From contig JAHEAT010000005.1 in assembly GCA_024642605.1 (NCBI GenBank), positions 1 to 35,075 on the forward strand: a DNA stretch of 35,075 nt, read 5' to 3'. The notes below the pieces were generated by a model. It ran no database searches and was not told the origin of the DNA. It saw nothing but the letters and a program-made list of their open reading frames with translations. Shown here piece after piece: positions 16,150-23,988 of the stretch; position 1 is the first letter of the stretch, and every line of letters starts with the position of its first letter. A program made the position numbers and the translations under genes. The DNA is from Microbacteriaceae bacterium (GTDB taxonomy: Bacteria; Actinomycetota; Actinomycetes; Actinomycetales; Microbacteriaceae).

Positions 16150-17145
16150 GTGCACAACGCAACCAAAGCCGAGATTGGCGACGCGATTAGAGAATCTGCG
16201 CGCGTGATTAGCGTTGGGCTGCGCACCAAGTTTCGCGGTGTAACTCAGCGCGAAGCACTTTTGTTCGAAGGCCCAAACGGTTGGGCCGAATGGAACCCGT
16301 TTACCGAATACTCCGATACTGAAGCAAAGCTTTGGCTTGATGCCGCAGTTGAGTTTGCATTTGGTGACTTGCCCGCACTCGAGCGCACGCGCATCGGCAT
16401 AAACGCAACACTCGCTGCCGTGCCACCCGAGGCGGTGGAGAAGGCCCTAGCCCCGTTCGGCGAGTTTCGCACGGTAAAGATCAAGGTGGCCGAATCGGGC
16501 CAAGACCTAAACCAAGACTTGCAGCGGGTAATCAAGGTTTGGCAAACCTACCCCGAGGCGCGCATTCGCCTCGATGCCAATGGCGGCTACTCGGTGAACC
16601 AGGCCGTCGCGATTGCCGGCATGATGCTCGAAAACGGCATCACCCTCGACTACTTTGAGCAGCCGTGCGCCAGCGTTGGTGAACTCATCGAACTGCGCGA
16701 AAAACTTGTTCGCTACAGTGACCAGGTAAAAATCGCCGCGGATGAATCGGTGCGCAAAGCCAGCGACCCGCTCGCGGTTGCCCGAGCCGGAGCCGCCGAC
16801 ATCCTGGTGTTAAAAGCAGCCCCGCTCGGCGGCATTAATCGTGCGCTAGAGATTTCGAACGAAGCCGGTTTACCGGTGGTGATCTCGAGCGCTATCGACA
16901 CCTCGGTTGGCATCAGCATGGGTTTGCACCTCGCGGCTGCGCTGCCGAGCCTCGAATATGACTGCGGGCTTGGAACGGCCGCGATGCTGATTGGTGATGT
17001 AACTCGCGAACCGCTGATTGCCAAAGACGGCTACATAGATGTTCGACGGGTCGAGGTTGACCCCGACCGACTACAGGTTTTTGCAGCCGAAGACCACCGA
17101 TGCGACTGGTGGTTTGACCGCCTAGAACGTTGCCTCGCTCTTTAG
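16150..17145 (+). CDS. menC: o-Succinylbenzoate synthase
   Basis: This enolase-superfamily dehydratase makes o-succinylbenzoate from SHCHC. Counted from GTG 16150, the catalytic KxK is K110/K112 (TVKIKV), the metal ligands are D142 (RLDANGG), E170 (YFEQPC) and D198 (AADES), and the second lysine is K222 (VLKAAPLGG). The length of 331 residues fits the short actinobacterial MenC. The frame is open back to 15940, but that part is antisense to menB and has no family similarity. GTG 16150 is preferred because of the adjacent -10 box and family length; GTG 16204 is a weaker option. Its 3' end overlaps the end of the convergent ccsB by 4 nt. Confidence 0.94.
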   Translation: MHNATKAEIGDAIRESARVISVGLRTKFRGVTQREALLFEGPNGWAEWNPFTEYSDTEAKLWLDAAVEFAFGDLPALERTRIGINATLAAVPPEAVEKALAPFGEFRTVKIKVAESGQDLNQDLQRVIKVWQTYPEARIRLDANGGYSVNQAVAIAGMMLENGITLDYFEQPCASVGELIELREKLVRYSDQVKIAADESVRKASDPLAVARAGAADILVLKAAPLGGINRALEISNEAGLPVVISSAIDTSVGISMGLHLAAALPSLEYDCGLGTAAMLIGDVTREPLIAKDGYIDVRRVEVDPDRLQVFAAEDHRCDWWFDRLERCLAL

Positions 17146-18053
17146 AGCCCGCTGTAAACGTGCAGCCCCTTGAAGAAGAGGTTGACGATGGTGAAGTTGA
17201 AGATGATGGCGGTGAAGCCAACCAGCGAAAGCCAGGCGGCACGTTTGCCGGTCCATCCGCGAGTTGAAGTGGCGTGAAAGTAGCCCGCGTAGAGGGTCCA
17301 AATGATGAACGTCCAAACCTCTTTGGTGTCCCAGCCCCAGTAGCGGTGCCAGGCACGTTGAGCCCAGATAGCGCCGGCAATGAGTGTGAACGACCAGAGC
17401 ACTAGCCCAATCGAGTTGAAGCGAACCTGCAGTCGCTCGAGGCGCTGCTGCTCAGGAAAAGCGGCCAGCACGCGGCGGGCAAAGCCAACCACCTTGCTCG
17501 GCGACTTTTCAACATAAGCGGATGTCTTGAGCAGGTAGGCAACCGAAAGGGCTGCTGCGATGTTGAAGAAGGCGGTTGCAAGCACGGCAACGGTTACGTG
17601 GATGACGAGCCAATAGGACTGCAGCGCAGGCATGAGGGTTTTTACCTGCACGTAGAAGATGTTGGTTGCGGTGCCGAGCACCAGTAGGGCAAATCCGGTT
17701 ACGAAAGTGGCGATGATGCGAATGTCGCGCACGCGCCAAGCGAAAACGAAGATGGCAACCAGAATGAACGAACCCGAAACCGAGAACTCATACATGTTGG
17801 CCCATGGCACTCGCGCGGCGGCGATACCGCGAGCGACCACACCGACGCCGTGAACAAACACCGCTAGAACAAGCAGCCCGTAGCCAAACTTCTGCAGGTT
17901 GGCCGACTTAGCCGAAGCGGCTTTGTCTTCGCTGGCAATGCTGGTTAGGTGCCACACGAAGACCAAAAACGAAAGCGTGTAGATCGCCATCGCGGCAAAA
18001 ACCGCAACCAGCGATAGTTGAGCGAGCGGAAGGTTGAGCGAAACCGAGGTCAC
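17142..18053 (-). CDS. ccsB: Cytochrome c synthase subunit CcsB/ResC (System II)
   Basis: The 303-residue polytopic protein is a heme-handling subunit of System II cytochrome c maturation. Near the C-terminus it has the tryptophan-rich signature HRYWGWDTKEVWTFIIWTLYAGYFH with adjacent periplasmic histidines, as expected for the WWD domain. It moves heme across the membrane and, with ResB, ligates it to apocytochrome c. The GTG start overlaps the resB stop by 4 nt (GTGA), with AAAGG upstream, so translation is coupled. It is the last gene of a five-gene operon beginning at 21559. The naming CcsB, ResC or CcsA differs between databases. Confidence 0.93.
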   Translation of the reverse strand: MTSVSLNLPLAQLSLVAVFAAMAIYTLSFLVFVWHLTSIASEDKAASAKSANLQKFGYGLLVLAVFVHGVGVVARGIAAARVPWANMYEFSVSGSFILVAIFVFAWRVRDIRIIATFVTGFALLVLGTATNIFYVQVKTLMPALQSYWLVIHVTVAVLATAFFNIAAALSVAYLLKTSAYVEKSPSKVVGFARRVLAAFPEQQRLERLQVRFNSIGLVLWSFTLIAGAIWAQRAWHRYWGWDTKEVWTFIIWTLYAGYFHATSTRGWTGKRAAWLSLVGFTAIIFNFTIVNLFFKGLHVYSGL

Positions 18054-19612
18054 TTCTTTCGGCCTTTCTTTGGAGCGATTGCAGCGACAAATTCGTCGAC
18101 AAGAGTTGGGAGGCGCGGGTCGTCGTTGTGCGCGAGTGCTGCAACCTCGAACCCGCCTTCAAACTTCCTCACCCAAACTCGCCGCCTCGGCACGGTTAGC
18201 GATACGCCCAGCCCTCCGAGCGCCAGTAGGGCGAAAAGTAGAATCCAAAGCTCGGCCGGGTTGTATGCGATGTCGAGTGAGGCGTAGCGCTTTAGCCCAT
18301 TGAAGGTAACCGAGCCAAGACCCTGCGGTAGCTTTACGGTTTGCCCAATCACCAGCTTCACGGCCTTAGTGCCCGACTTTCCGCCGGCCACTTGGTTGAG
18401 TCCGTGGGTGTTGAGACTAAACACGTTTTCAGGTGATCCATCGTTGAGGCCGAGGTCGCCGACGTAAAGGTTCATGCTCAAAAGTGGGTCGATTGGGTCG
18501 GGATATATCGACGTGAAGGCACCCGTTTTGAGCTGCTGTTTGGTTGGGTAGAAGAATGCGAGCACACCAAACTGCTTAGGCTTTGAGTCGGGAAGCTTGA
18601 CCACACCGAGCGATGTGTAGTTGGCATCCTGGGGCAAAAAAACCACCGGCCCGCTAAACGAGATTTGCCCATCGGCATCGGTGAAGGTAATCACCGGTGC
18701 GTAGCCGTTGCCGGTTAGATAGACGTTTGCACCTGGCAACTCGAGAGGCTCATTCACACGGATGATCGAGCTGCTGCCCTTGGCATCGCCCGAGAGTTTG
18801 CTAGAGACGAAAGCCCTGAAGTCGAGCGGGGTGCCAATGTTGGTGCTGTTTTTTAGGTCGAACGAAACCTCAAACTTGTCGAGCGCAACCGAGAACGGCT
18901 TGAGCTGCTTCTCGTCGAAGAACACTCCGGGGGCAAACGAGTCGTACGAGGCTAGGTTGTTGACGAAAACTTCGCCCTCAACCAAAACGCGCTGACCGTT
19001 GTACGAGAAGCCGCCACCAATGCCGGCAGCGATAAGCACGCCGATGAGAGCGAAGTGAAAGACGAGGTTTCCGGTTTCACGCAAATAGCCTCGTTCGGCG
19101 CTGATCGAATCTTTGCGGCGAACCAGTCGATAGCCCTGCTCGGCGAGGGTTGCCTCTGCGGCGTCGAGGATGGCCTTGGCCGAGGCATCGGTGGCGGTTT
19201 TTTTATAACCGGGAAAGCGCGTTAGCTTGGCCGGCACTGCACCCGGTTGGCTGCGCATGGCCCGGTAGTGCACGCGTGTGCGCGGCACCACGCAACCGAT
19301 TAGCGAAACGAAAAGCAGAATGTAGATGGCCGAGAACCATACCGAAGAGTAGACGTCGAACAGCTGAAACCAGTCGAGAATCTTGGCGAGTTCGGGGTTG
19401 CCCTGAAAGTACGTGGTTACGCCGTTGGGGTCGGCGCTGCGCTGCGGGTAAAGCGAACCCGGAATAGCTGCCGCGGCGAGAAGCAAAAGCAAAATGAGTG
19501 CGGTTCGCATGCTGGTTAGTTGGCGCCAGGTCCAGCGCAACCATCCGAGTAGCCCCAACTCTGGCGAGTCTGGAGTGGTATCTGGTTCAAAAGCTTCAGA
19601 GCGCTGGGACAT
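18050..19612 (-). CDS. resB: Cytochrome c biogenesis protein ResB (System II)
   Basis: The 520-residue protein has the typical ResB layout: three N-terminal transmembrane segments (about 36-55, 91-109 and 182-202), a large extracytoplasmic domain (about 203-455) and one C-terminal helix (about 461-479). The N-terminal [30 protein letters not shown] is the actinobacterial version. It partners CcsB in heme attachment to c-type cytochromes, which in this group feed the bc1-aa3 branch of respiration. The start overlaps the end of ccdA by 17 nt. The ending [17 protein letters not shown] is basic and faces the cytoplasm. Confidence 0.94.
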   Translation of the reverse strand: MSQRSEAFEPDTTPDSPELGLLGWLRWTWRQLTSMRTALILLLLLAAAAIPGSLYPQRSADPNGVTTYFQGNPELAKILDWFQLFDVYSSVWFSAIYILLFVSLIGCVVPRTRVHYRAMRSQPGAVPAKLTRFPGYKKTATDASAKAILDAAEATLAEQGYRLVRRKDSISAERGYLRETGNLVFHFALIGVLIAAGIGGGFSYNGQRVLVEGEVFVNNLASYDSFAPGVFFDEKQLKPFSVALDKFEVSFDLKNSTNIGTPLDFRAFVSSKLSGDAKGSSSIIRVNEPLELPGANVYLTGNGYAPVITFTDADGQISFSGPVVFLPQDANYTSLGVVKLPDSKPKQFGVLAFFYPTKQQLKTGAFTSIYPDPIDPLLSMNLYVGDLGLNDGSPENVFSLNTHGLNQVAGGKSGTKAVKLVIGQTVKLPQGLGSVTFNGLKRYASLDIAYNPAELWILLFALLALGGLGVSLTVPRRRVWVRKFEGGFEVAALAHNDDPRLPTLVDEFVAAIAPKKGRKK

Positions 19613-20315
19613 AACCGCCGAACACCACCTGAAGGTAAGAAACCACTTGAGCCCAAACGCCGGTGAGCATCAGCAAACCGAGCACCACCAATAACGCACC
19701 GCCTGCGAGATTAAAGGCACGGATGTGCTTCTTAACCCATGCCACCGAACTGGTTGCCCAACCGAAGCCGGCTGCAAGTAGCACGAAAGGAATGCCGAGG
19801 CCGAGCGAATACAGAACGCTGAGTGCCGCACCGCGACCCGCGGTGGCCTGGTCGAGCGAAAGGGTGAGCACCGCAGAGAGGGTCGGGCCGATACACGGGG
19901 TCCAGCCGAGACCAAAGGCAACGCCTAGAAGCGGCGCACCCACAAGCCCGGCACGTGGCGAGAGATTGAGCTTGAACTGACGCTGGCCAAAACCGAAACC
20001 GCCGGCCATCACAACGCCGAGAGCAATGATGACCGCACCTAAAACTCGTTGCGCGATAGCGGCGACATCCGAGTAAATAACGCTGCCGAGTGAGCCAAAC
20101 ACAGTGCCTAGCGAAACGAAAACCGCGGTGAAGCCTAGAACAAACAGTGCGCTACCTAAAACCACGCGAGCACGCGGCGCAGCAACCCCCGAAACGTAGC
20201 CGAGGTAACCCGGCACGAGAGGCAAAACGCAGGGCGAGAGAAACGAAACAAACCCGGCGAGTAGCGCCAGAGGCATCGCGAGCCACATCGAGCCAGAGAG
20301 CATCACGTCAAACAC
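19596..20315 (-). CDS. ccdA: Thiol-disulfide carrier CcdA (DsbD transmembrane family)
   Basis: The 239-residue protein has about six transmembrane helices and the paired redox cysteines of the family: C29 in [14 protein letters not shown] and C141 in GWTPCIGPT. It carries reducing equivalents from cytoplasmic thioredoxin to extracytoplasmic ResA/TlpA-type proteins, keeping the apocytochrome CXXCH motif reduced. The start is GTG 20315 with AAGGG 7 nt upstream. That Shine-Dalgarno lies within the last codons of the preceding tlpA-like gene, only 3 nt away, so the two are coupled. Confidence 0.94.
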   Translation of the reverse strand: MFDVMLSGSMWLAMPLALLAGFVSFLSPCVLPLVPGYLGYVSGVAAPRARVVLGSALFVLGFTAVFVSLGTVFGSLGSVIYSDVAAIAQRVLGAVIIALGVVMAGGFGFGQRQFKLNLSPRAGLVGAPLLGVAFGLGWTPCIGPTLSAVLTLSLDQATAGRGAALSVLYSLGLGIPFVLLAAGFGWATSSVAWVKKHIRAFNLAGGALLVVLGLLMLTGVWAQVVSYLQVVFGGYVPAL

Positions 20316-20318
20316 TGT

Positions 20319-20912
20319 TTAGCCCTTTTCGTTCAATGCGGTTTTTACCAGCGTGCGCAGAATGCTCGGTTCGAATCGGCCGAGGATGCGCGCCGAAACC
20401 CTGCCCTTGGAATCGAGCACGATGGTGGTGGGCACGGCCTGCGGGGTGACGATGCCGGTGTAAGCGAGAAGAACGTCGCCGCTGGAGGCATCGACGATCG
20501 ACGGGTAATCAATTTTGAAATTTCGGGCGAAGGCCAGAATGGTTGGCGCGGTGTCGCGAACGTTCACGCCGAGAACCTGAACGCCCTGCTTGGCAAACTC
20601 AGTTTTGATGGCTTGAAGGTCTTTTGCCTCAGCGCGACAAGGCGCGCAGCCGGCGTACCAGAAGTTGAGAACCACAACCTGACCAACCAGGTCGGTGCTC
20701 GAGATCACCCCTCCACTTTCGGTGATGCTCGTCCAGGGGTTACTGCTCAGGCGGCTATCCGAGTTTTGAAATTCGGTTACGGTGCCGTCACCGGCAATGT
20801 AGTTTTTGTTGTCGCCCTGGCGAAACTGCTGAGCCAGCGGGTCGTCGGCACAGCCGGCGAGCGCAATGGTTGCCGCGAGCGCAACGGCTGTAAGCATCAA
20901 GAGTCGCCGCAT
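20319..20912 (-). CDS. resA: TlpA/ResA-like thioredoxin-fold lipoprotein
   Basis: From ATG 20912 the protein has 197 residues. It has a lipoprotein signal ending LALAGC with C21 as the lipidated residue, then a thioredoxin-like domain with NFWYAGCAPCRAEAKDL (C89 and C92 form the redox pair) and a cis-proline loop near VTPQAVPTTIVLD. It should be anchored outside the cell and reduce apocytochrome c cysteines, taking electrons from CcdA. The frame stays open to 21095, but the extra 61 residues lie inside the upstream gene and would bury the signal peptide, so the short start is clear. It lies 2 nt after the upstream stop codon. Confidence 0.93.
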   Translation of the reverse strand: MRRLLMLTAVALAATIALAGCADDPLAQQFRQGDNKNYIAGDGTVTEFQNSDSRLSSNPWTSITESGGVISSTDLVGQVVVLNFWYAGCAPCRAEAKDLQAIKTEFAKQGVQVLGVNVRDTAPTILAFARNFKIDYPSIVDASSGDVLLAYTGIVTPQAVPTTIVLDSKGRVSARILGRFEPSILRTLVKTALNEKG

Positions 20913-20914
20913 GA

Positions 20915-21559
20915 TTACACTGCCCCCAAATCTTTGCCAGCGCTGAAGAGGGCTGCGGCAGGTTCGCGGTAAGAAACTTCGCTCCACACTCCCTTGCGGT
21001 CGCGTTCGACGGTGGTGATGCTCGATAGCGAACAGCGACGTTGGCGCGGGTTGTGCGGCAGTTTTTCGCCGGCAAGGTGCAGGTGCACCATCCAAATCGG
21101 CAGCTGGTGGGTGACTACGGCTACTTCTTCTTCTCGGGCGTTGTCGGCAATCTCGTTGAGTGCAGACATCATTCGTTCGACGATCTTGGCGTAAGGCTCG
21201 CCCCAGCTTGGTTGGCTCGGGTTTCGAAGGTGAAACAGTAGGGAGGGGCGCAGCAGAACCGTGCCGGCCGAAACTCGCTTGCCTTCAAAAATGTTGTGCG
21301 GCTCGATGAGTCGCTCGTCTACCGAAGGCTCCAAACCGAATGCATCGGCGATTGGCTCGGATGACTCGCGCGTGCGCAACAGCGGTGACGCGTAAACATG
21401 TTTGATTTTCGCCTTCGAAGCAACCAGTTCGTTAGCTGCCGCTGCTGCCATCTTGTGCCCCGCTTCGCTCAGTGCGAAGTGCGGAAGCCTGCCATATAGA
21501 ACGCCATCGGGGTTGTGCACCTCGCCGTGGCGAATGAGGTGGATGCGGCTGGCGGGCAT
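20915..21559 (-). CDS. Histidine phosphatase (phosphoglycerate mutase-like) family protein
   Basis: The 214-residue protein has the family's N-terminal catalytic motif LIRHGEVHNP (R10, H11, G12), a downstream SPLLRTRESSEPIA, and a second histidine in VVTHQLPIW. These enzymes remove or transfer phosphate through a phosphohistidine. The substrate is unknown, and a true glycolytic mutase is unlikely at this length and context. It heads the cytochrome c maturation operon; from memory, M. tuberculosis Rv0525 has the same position. The start ATG lies 6 nt downstream of TAGAAT, predicting a leaderless mRNA for the whole operon. Confidence 0.9.
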   Translation of the reverse strand: MPASRIHLIRHGEVHNPDGVLYGRLPHFALSEAGHKMAAAAANELVASKAKIKHVYASPLLRTRESSEPIADAFGLEPSVDERLIEPHNIFEGKRVSAGTVLLRPSLLFHLRNPSQPSWGEPYAKIVERMMSALNEIADNAREEEVAVVTHQLPIWMVHLHLAGEKLPHNPRQRRCSLSSITTVERDRKGVWSEVSYREPAAALFSAGKDLGAV

Positions 21560-21565
21560 GAGTTC

Positions 21566-21571
21566 ATTCTA
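21566..21571 (-). promoter_or_regulatory. -10 box of leaderless cytochrome c maturation operon promoter
   Basis: TAGAAT on the minus strand, 6 nt upstream of ATG 21559. It is the only evident promoter for the five-gene operon. Confidence 0.6.
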
Positions 21572-21578
21572 CCTTCGC

Positions 21579-21584
21579 TAAACT
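21579..21584 (+). promoter_or_regulatory. Putative -10 box of aspS with a leader
   Basis: TAAACT on the plus strand would start transcription near 21591, giving a leader of about 57 nt. The leader contains a small hairpin (GCGCT/AGCGC at about 21603-21617) and a proper AAGGA Shine-Dalgarno before ATG 21648, unlike the leaderless genes nearby. Confidence 0.45.
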
Positions 21585-21647
21585 TGAGGCAGAAGGCGGT
21601 CGGCGCTCTCCCAGCGCACTTACAGCCGCAACGAAAGCAAGGATGTC

Positions 21648-22973
21648 ATGCGCGAACGCACGCTCGTTAAAGACCTCGCAGCCCGCGAGGACGGCCCGGT
21701 ACTTCTAGGCGGTTGGGTCGAGAAACTTCGCGATCAGAAGCGCATCCAGTTCATCATTTTGCGCGATGAGTCGGGTGACGTTCAGGTTACCTATCCTCGC
21801 CCGGTGGTTGACGAGCAGCCGGTAGAAGACGATGCCCTTGCCGCCAAGGTTTCTACCCTCACCAACGGTTCGTTTGTTTGGGTCACCGGTCGCCTGGTTC
21901 ACGACGAGCGCGTGAAGCTCGGCGGCCTCGAAGTTCAGCTTGACGACCTCGAAATCGTTACCCTCGCCGAGCCGGTTAGCCCGATTGCTGACGACACCTC
22001 GATCGACAAGCGTCTCGACTGGAGATTCCTCGACCTTCGCCGCACTGAGATGAACCTGGTCTTTCAGATTCAAACCACCATCGAGCATGCCTGGCGCGAA
22101 TACTGGAACGAAAACAACTTCCGCGAGATTCACTCGCCAAAGCTCATGGCATCGCCTTCGGAGTCGAACGCCGAACTATTCAAACTCGAATACTTCGATG
22201 GACACGCATACCTGGCTCAGAGCCCCCAGTTCTATAAGCAGATGGCAATGATGGCCGGCTTCGGCAGCATCTTCGAAATCGGGCCAGTTTTTCGCGCCGA
22301 CCCTTCGTTCACTTCGCGTCACGCAACCGAGTTTGTTTCGGTTGACATCGAAGTTTCGTGGATCGACTCGCACCTCGACATCATGGCGATTCAGGAGCAG
22401 TTGCTGGTTCGCGCACTCACCGCTGTGAAAGAAAAGCACGGCGACGACATCAAGCGTCTTTTCGACGTGGATGTTGTGGTGCCGAGTGTTCCGTTTCCGC
22501 GTATCACGCTTGCCGACGCAATCGACATCGTTGCCGAGCGCGGTCACCAGATTCAGCGCGGCGGCGACATGGACCCAGAGGGCGAGCGCCAGATTGCGGC
22601 TCACGTTTTTGAGAAGTTTGGCCACGAGTTCGTCTTTCTAACCGACTACCCTTCGACCGTGCGCCCGTTCTATCACATGCGTCACGCCGACAACGATTCG
22701 CTAACCAACTCTTACGACCTCATTTGGCGCGGCACCGAAATTACCACCGGCGCTCAGCGTGAGCACCGCGTTGATGTGCTCATCGAGCAGATCAAGTCGA
22801 AGGGTCTAGAGCCTGAGGGTCTTCAGAGCTACATCGACTTCTTCCGCTTCGGGGCTCCAGCTCACGGTGGTTTTGGTATGGGTCTTTTGCGAGTGATCAT
22901 GTTGCTGCTTCACCAGCCGAACATTCGTGAGGTTGGCTACCTCTTCCGCGGCCCTAACCGCCTAGAACCCTAA
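21648..22973 (+). CDS. aspS: Aspartyl-tRNA synthetase, archaeal-type (probably non-discriminating)
   Basis: The 441-residue class IIb synthetase has an N-terminal OB-fold anticodon domain (about 1-115, with GGWVEKLRDQKRIQFIILRD). Its catalytic domain carries motif 2 FEIGPVFRADPSFTSRHATEFVSVD and motif 3 GAPAHGGFGMGLLR. The GAD insertion of ordinary bacterial AspRS (about 590 residues) is missing, which identifies the archaeal/eukaryotic-like short form. Such enzymes often charge both tRNA-Asp and tRNA-Asn, the latter being amidated by GatCAB. That relaxed specificity is an inference from family knowledge. The start has AAGGA about 4 nt upstream. Confidence 0.93.
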   Translation: MRERTLVKDLAAREDGPVLLGGWVEKLRDQKRIQFIILRDESGDVQVTYPRPVVDEQPVEDDALAAKVSTLTNGSFVWVTGRLVHDERVKLGGLEVQLDDLEIVTLAEPVSPIADDTSIDKRLDWRFLDLRRTEMNLVFQIQTTIEHAWREYWNENNFREIHSPKLMASPSESNAELFKLEYFDGHAYLAQSPQFYKQMAMMAGFGSIFEIGPVFRADPSFTSRHATEFVSVDIEVSWIDSHLDIMAIQEQLLVRALTAVKEKHGDDIKRLFDVDVVVPSVPFPRITLADAIDIVAERGHQIQRGGDMDPEGERQIAAHVFEKFGHEFVFLTDYPSTVRPFYHMRHADNDSLTNSYDLIWRGTEITTGAQREHRVDVLIEQIKSKGLEPEGLQSYIDFFRFGAPAHGGFGMGLLRVIMLLLHQPNIREVGYLFRGPNRLEP

Positions 22974-22996
22974 GCCCTTTACTCCGGTAGCTGAAT

Positions 22997-23344
22997 ATGC
23001 GTGAGTTTGAGACTGCTGCGCAGCATCAGAGCGTAAACCAGAGCTACTCGGCCGAGCAGCAGGCGCAGTACAAAGCCCAGCACGATGCCATCGCTTCGGC
23101 TTTGGGTGAGTTAATGGTTGCCGGTGGCGCAATCACCGATGCCGCGGTGCAGCAGTGGATCGGCAAGCACTACGCATTCGTGGCCCAGTTCTGGACTCCA
23201 ACTCGAACCGCATACAAGTCGCTCGCACTCAGCTATGTGCTCGACCCTGCCTTCAAAGAAAACTACGAGGCTCATGCCGAGGGTTTGGCCAAGTTTGTGC
23301 AGCAGTCGATAAACGTATGGGCCGACGCCAACCTCAGCGACTAA
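22997..23344 (+). CDS. Stand-alone TipAS-like domain protein
   Basis: The 115-residue all-alpha protein resembles the TipAS antibiotic-recognition domain (the C-terminal part of the MerR-type regulator TipA). Features are a Gln/Ala-rich first helix, IASALGELMVAGG..TDAAVQQWIGKHYAFVAQFW, the family-like YKSLALSYVLDPAFKENYE, and GLAKFVQQSINVWAD. In TipA this domain binds thiopeptide antibiotics. Here the MerR DNA-binding part is absent and the frame upstream is occupied by aspS, so this is a free domain. It begins 23 nt after aspS and is probably co-transcribed. A buffering or binding role is only a guess. Confidence 0.75.
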   Translation: MREFETAAQHQSVNQSYSAEQQAQYKAQHDAIASALGELMVAGGAITDAAVQQWIGKHYAFVAQFWTPTRTAYKSLALSYVLDPAFKENYEAHAEGLAKFVQQSINVWADANLSD

Positions 23345-23359
23345 TCTGCGTGTTCAGGT

Positions 23360-23563
23360 TCAAAAATCGGTGGATTTCGACAACGGGCTCGAGAAGTCGT
23401 CAAGCGGCTGATCTCGCTTGAGGAACAACTCGGCTTCGGTTGAGAGTAGAGGCTGGGCGGTGGCCCACACGAACAGTTCGTCGGCGTCTGGTCGAAGCGG
23501 TGCGGGAATGCGAATTGCTTTACTGCCACCGTTTTGAAAAACCTTTGTCATGTAAACCTTCAT
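23360..23563 (-). CDS. VapB/MazE-like antitoxin (AbrB fold), no adjacent toxin
   Basis: The 67-residue product (from ATG 23563) has the swapped-hairpin AbrB-type DNA-binding motif near its start, TKVFQNGGSKAIRIPAPLRPDADEL. That matches VapB antitoxins with the KVFxNGxSxAVRIP pattern. The C-terminal part (LLSTEAELFLKRDQPLDDFSSPL) is where such antitoxins wrap their toxin. No PIN-domain or MazF-like gene lies next to it: one neighbour is a glutaredoxin-like gene and the other the TipAS gene. The start is chosen because GAGGTG lies upstream; TTG 23581 and ATG 23551 are alternatives. A TAGACT box at about 23587-23582 could be its -10. Confidence 0.78.
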   Translation of the reverse strand: MKVYMTKVFQNGGSKAIRIPAPLRPDADELFVWATAQPLLSTEAELFLKRDQPLDDFSSPLSKSTDF

Positions 23564-23633
23564 CTTCACCACCTCACCCAAAGTCTAGATAGAGGTATAG
23601 AGAATTGGTCAAGAGCCGATGTTGGCTCTCACT

Positions 23634-23649
23634 AAAAAAGCCTGCGGCT
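23634..23649 (-). terminator. Weak terminator after the glutaredoxin-like gene
   Basis: On the minus strand AGCC-GCA-GGCT is followed by six U residues, just past the stop codon of the 23652-23948 gene. The stem is only 4 bp, so this is a weak call. Confidence 0.35.
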
Positions 23650-23651
23650 AG

Positions 23652-23948
23652 CTAAAGCTTCCAGTTTGCGAGGTCGTCGAGTGCTCCGCGAAGACGTTCG
23701 GGGTCGATGCGCCAGTAGTTGTGCACCCTGCCATTAATCAAGAGCACCGGAATTTCGTCTTGGTACTTCGCCGCTAAAACCTCGTCAAACAGAATGTCGT
23801 GCTCTACGAGGTTCACCTGAACGTGTCGGGCCACTCCCGTGTTTTGCGCCCTGAAGTCGCCGAGCACCGCGTTGACTACCACGCGTGCGTCATCACAGAG
23901 ATGACAGCCGGCTTTGCCGATGAGAGTTACGTCGATGGTTTGTGACAC
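23652..23948 (-). CDS. Glutaredoxin-like DUF836 protein
   Basis: The 98-residue protein has a thioredoxin/glutaredoxin fold. It shows TLIGKAGCHLCDDARVVV with redox pair C15/C18, a cis-proline-like DEIPVLLINGR and a C-terminal helix. The family is DUF836 (glutaredoxin 2-like). It is likely a cytosolic thiol-disulfide protein, and in this phylum it would work with mycothiol or a mycoredoxin-type system. The GTG start lies 6 nt after a TAGTAT box. It is divergent from the HAD phosphatase gene, a pairing also remembered from M. tuberculosis Rv0505c-Rv0508. Confidence 0.85.
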   Translation of the reverse strand: MSQTIDVTLIGKAGCHLCDDARVVVNAVLGDFRAQNTGVARHVQVNLVEHDILFDEVLAAKYQDEIPVLLINGRVHNYWRIDPERLRGALDDLANWKL

Positions 23949-23954
23949 AGAAAC

Positions 23955-23960
23955 ATACTA
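23955..23960 (-). promoter_or_regulatory. -10 box of leaderless glutaredoxin-like gene promoter
   Basis: TAGTAT on the minus strand, 6 nt before GTG 23948. Confidence 0.55.
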
Positions 23961-23976
23961 GAGCGGGCTCGAACCC

Positions 23977-23982
23977 TAGACT
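23977..23982 (+). promoter_or_regulatory. -10 box of leaderless HAD phosphatase promoter
   Basis: TAGACT, 6 nt before GTG 23989. It is divergent from the TAGTAT box of the glutaredoxin-like gene, 16 nt away. Confidence 0.65.
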
Positions 23983-23988
23983 TGTTGG

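Noticed and set aside
20913..21095. Upstream extension of the tlpA/resA-like frame
   Set aside because: It lies inside the PGAM-like gene and would bury a clear lipoprotein signal peptide 61 residues from the start.
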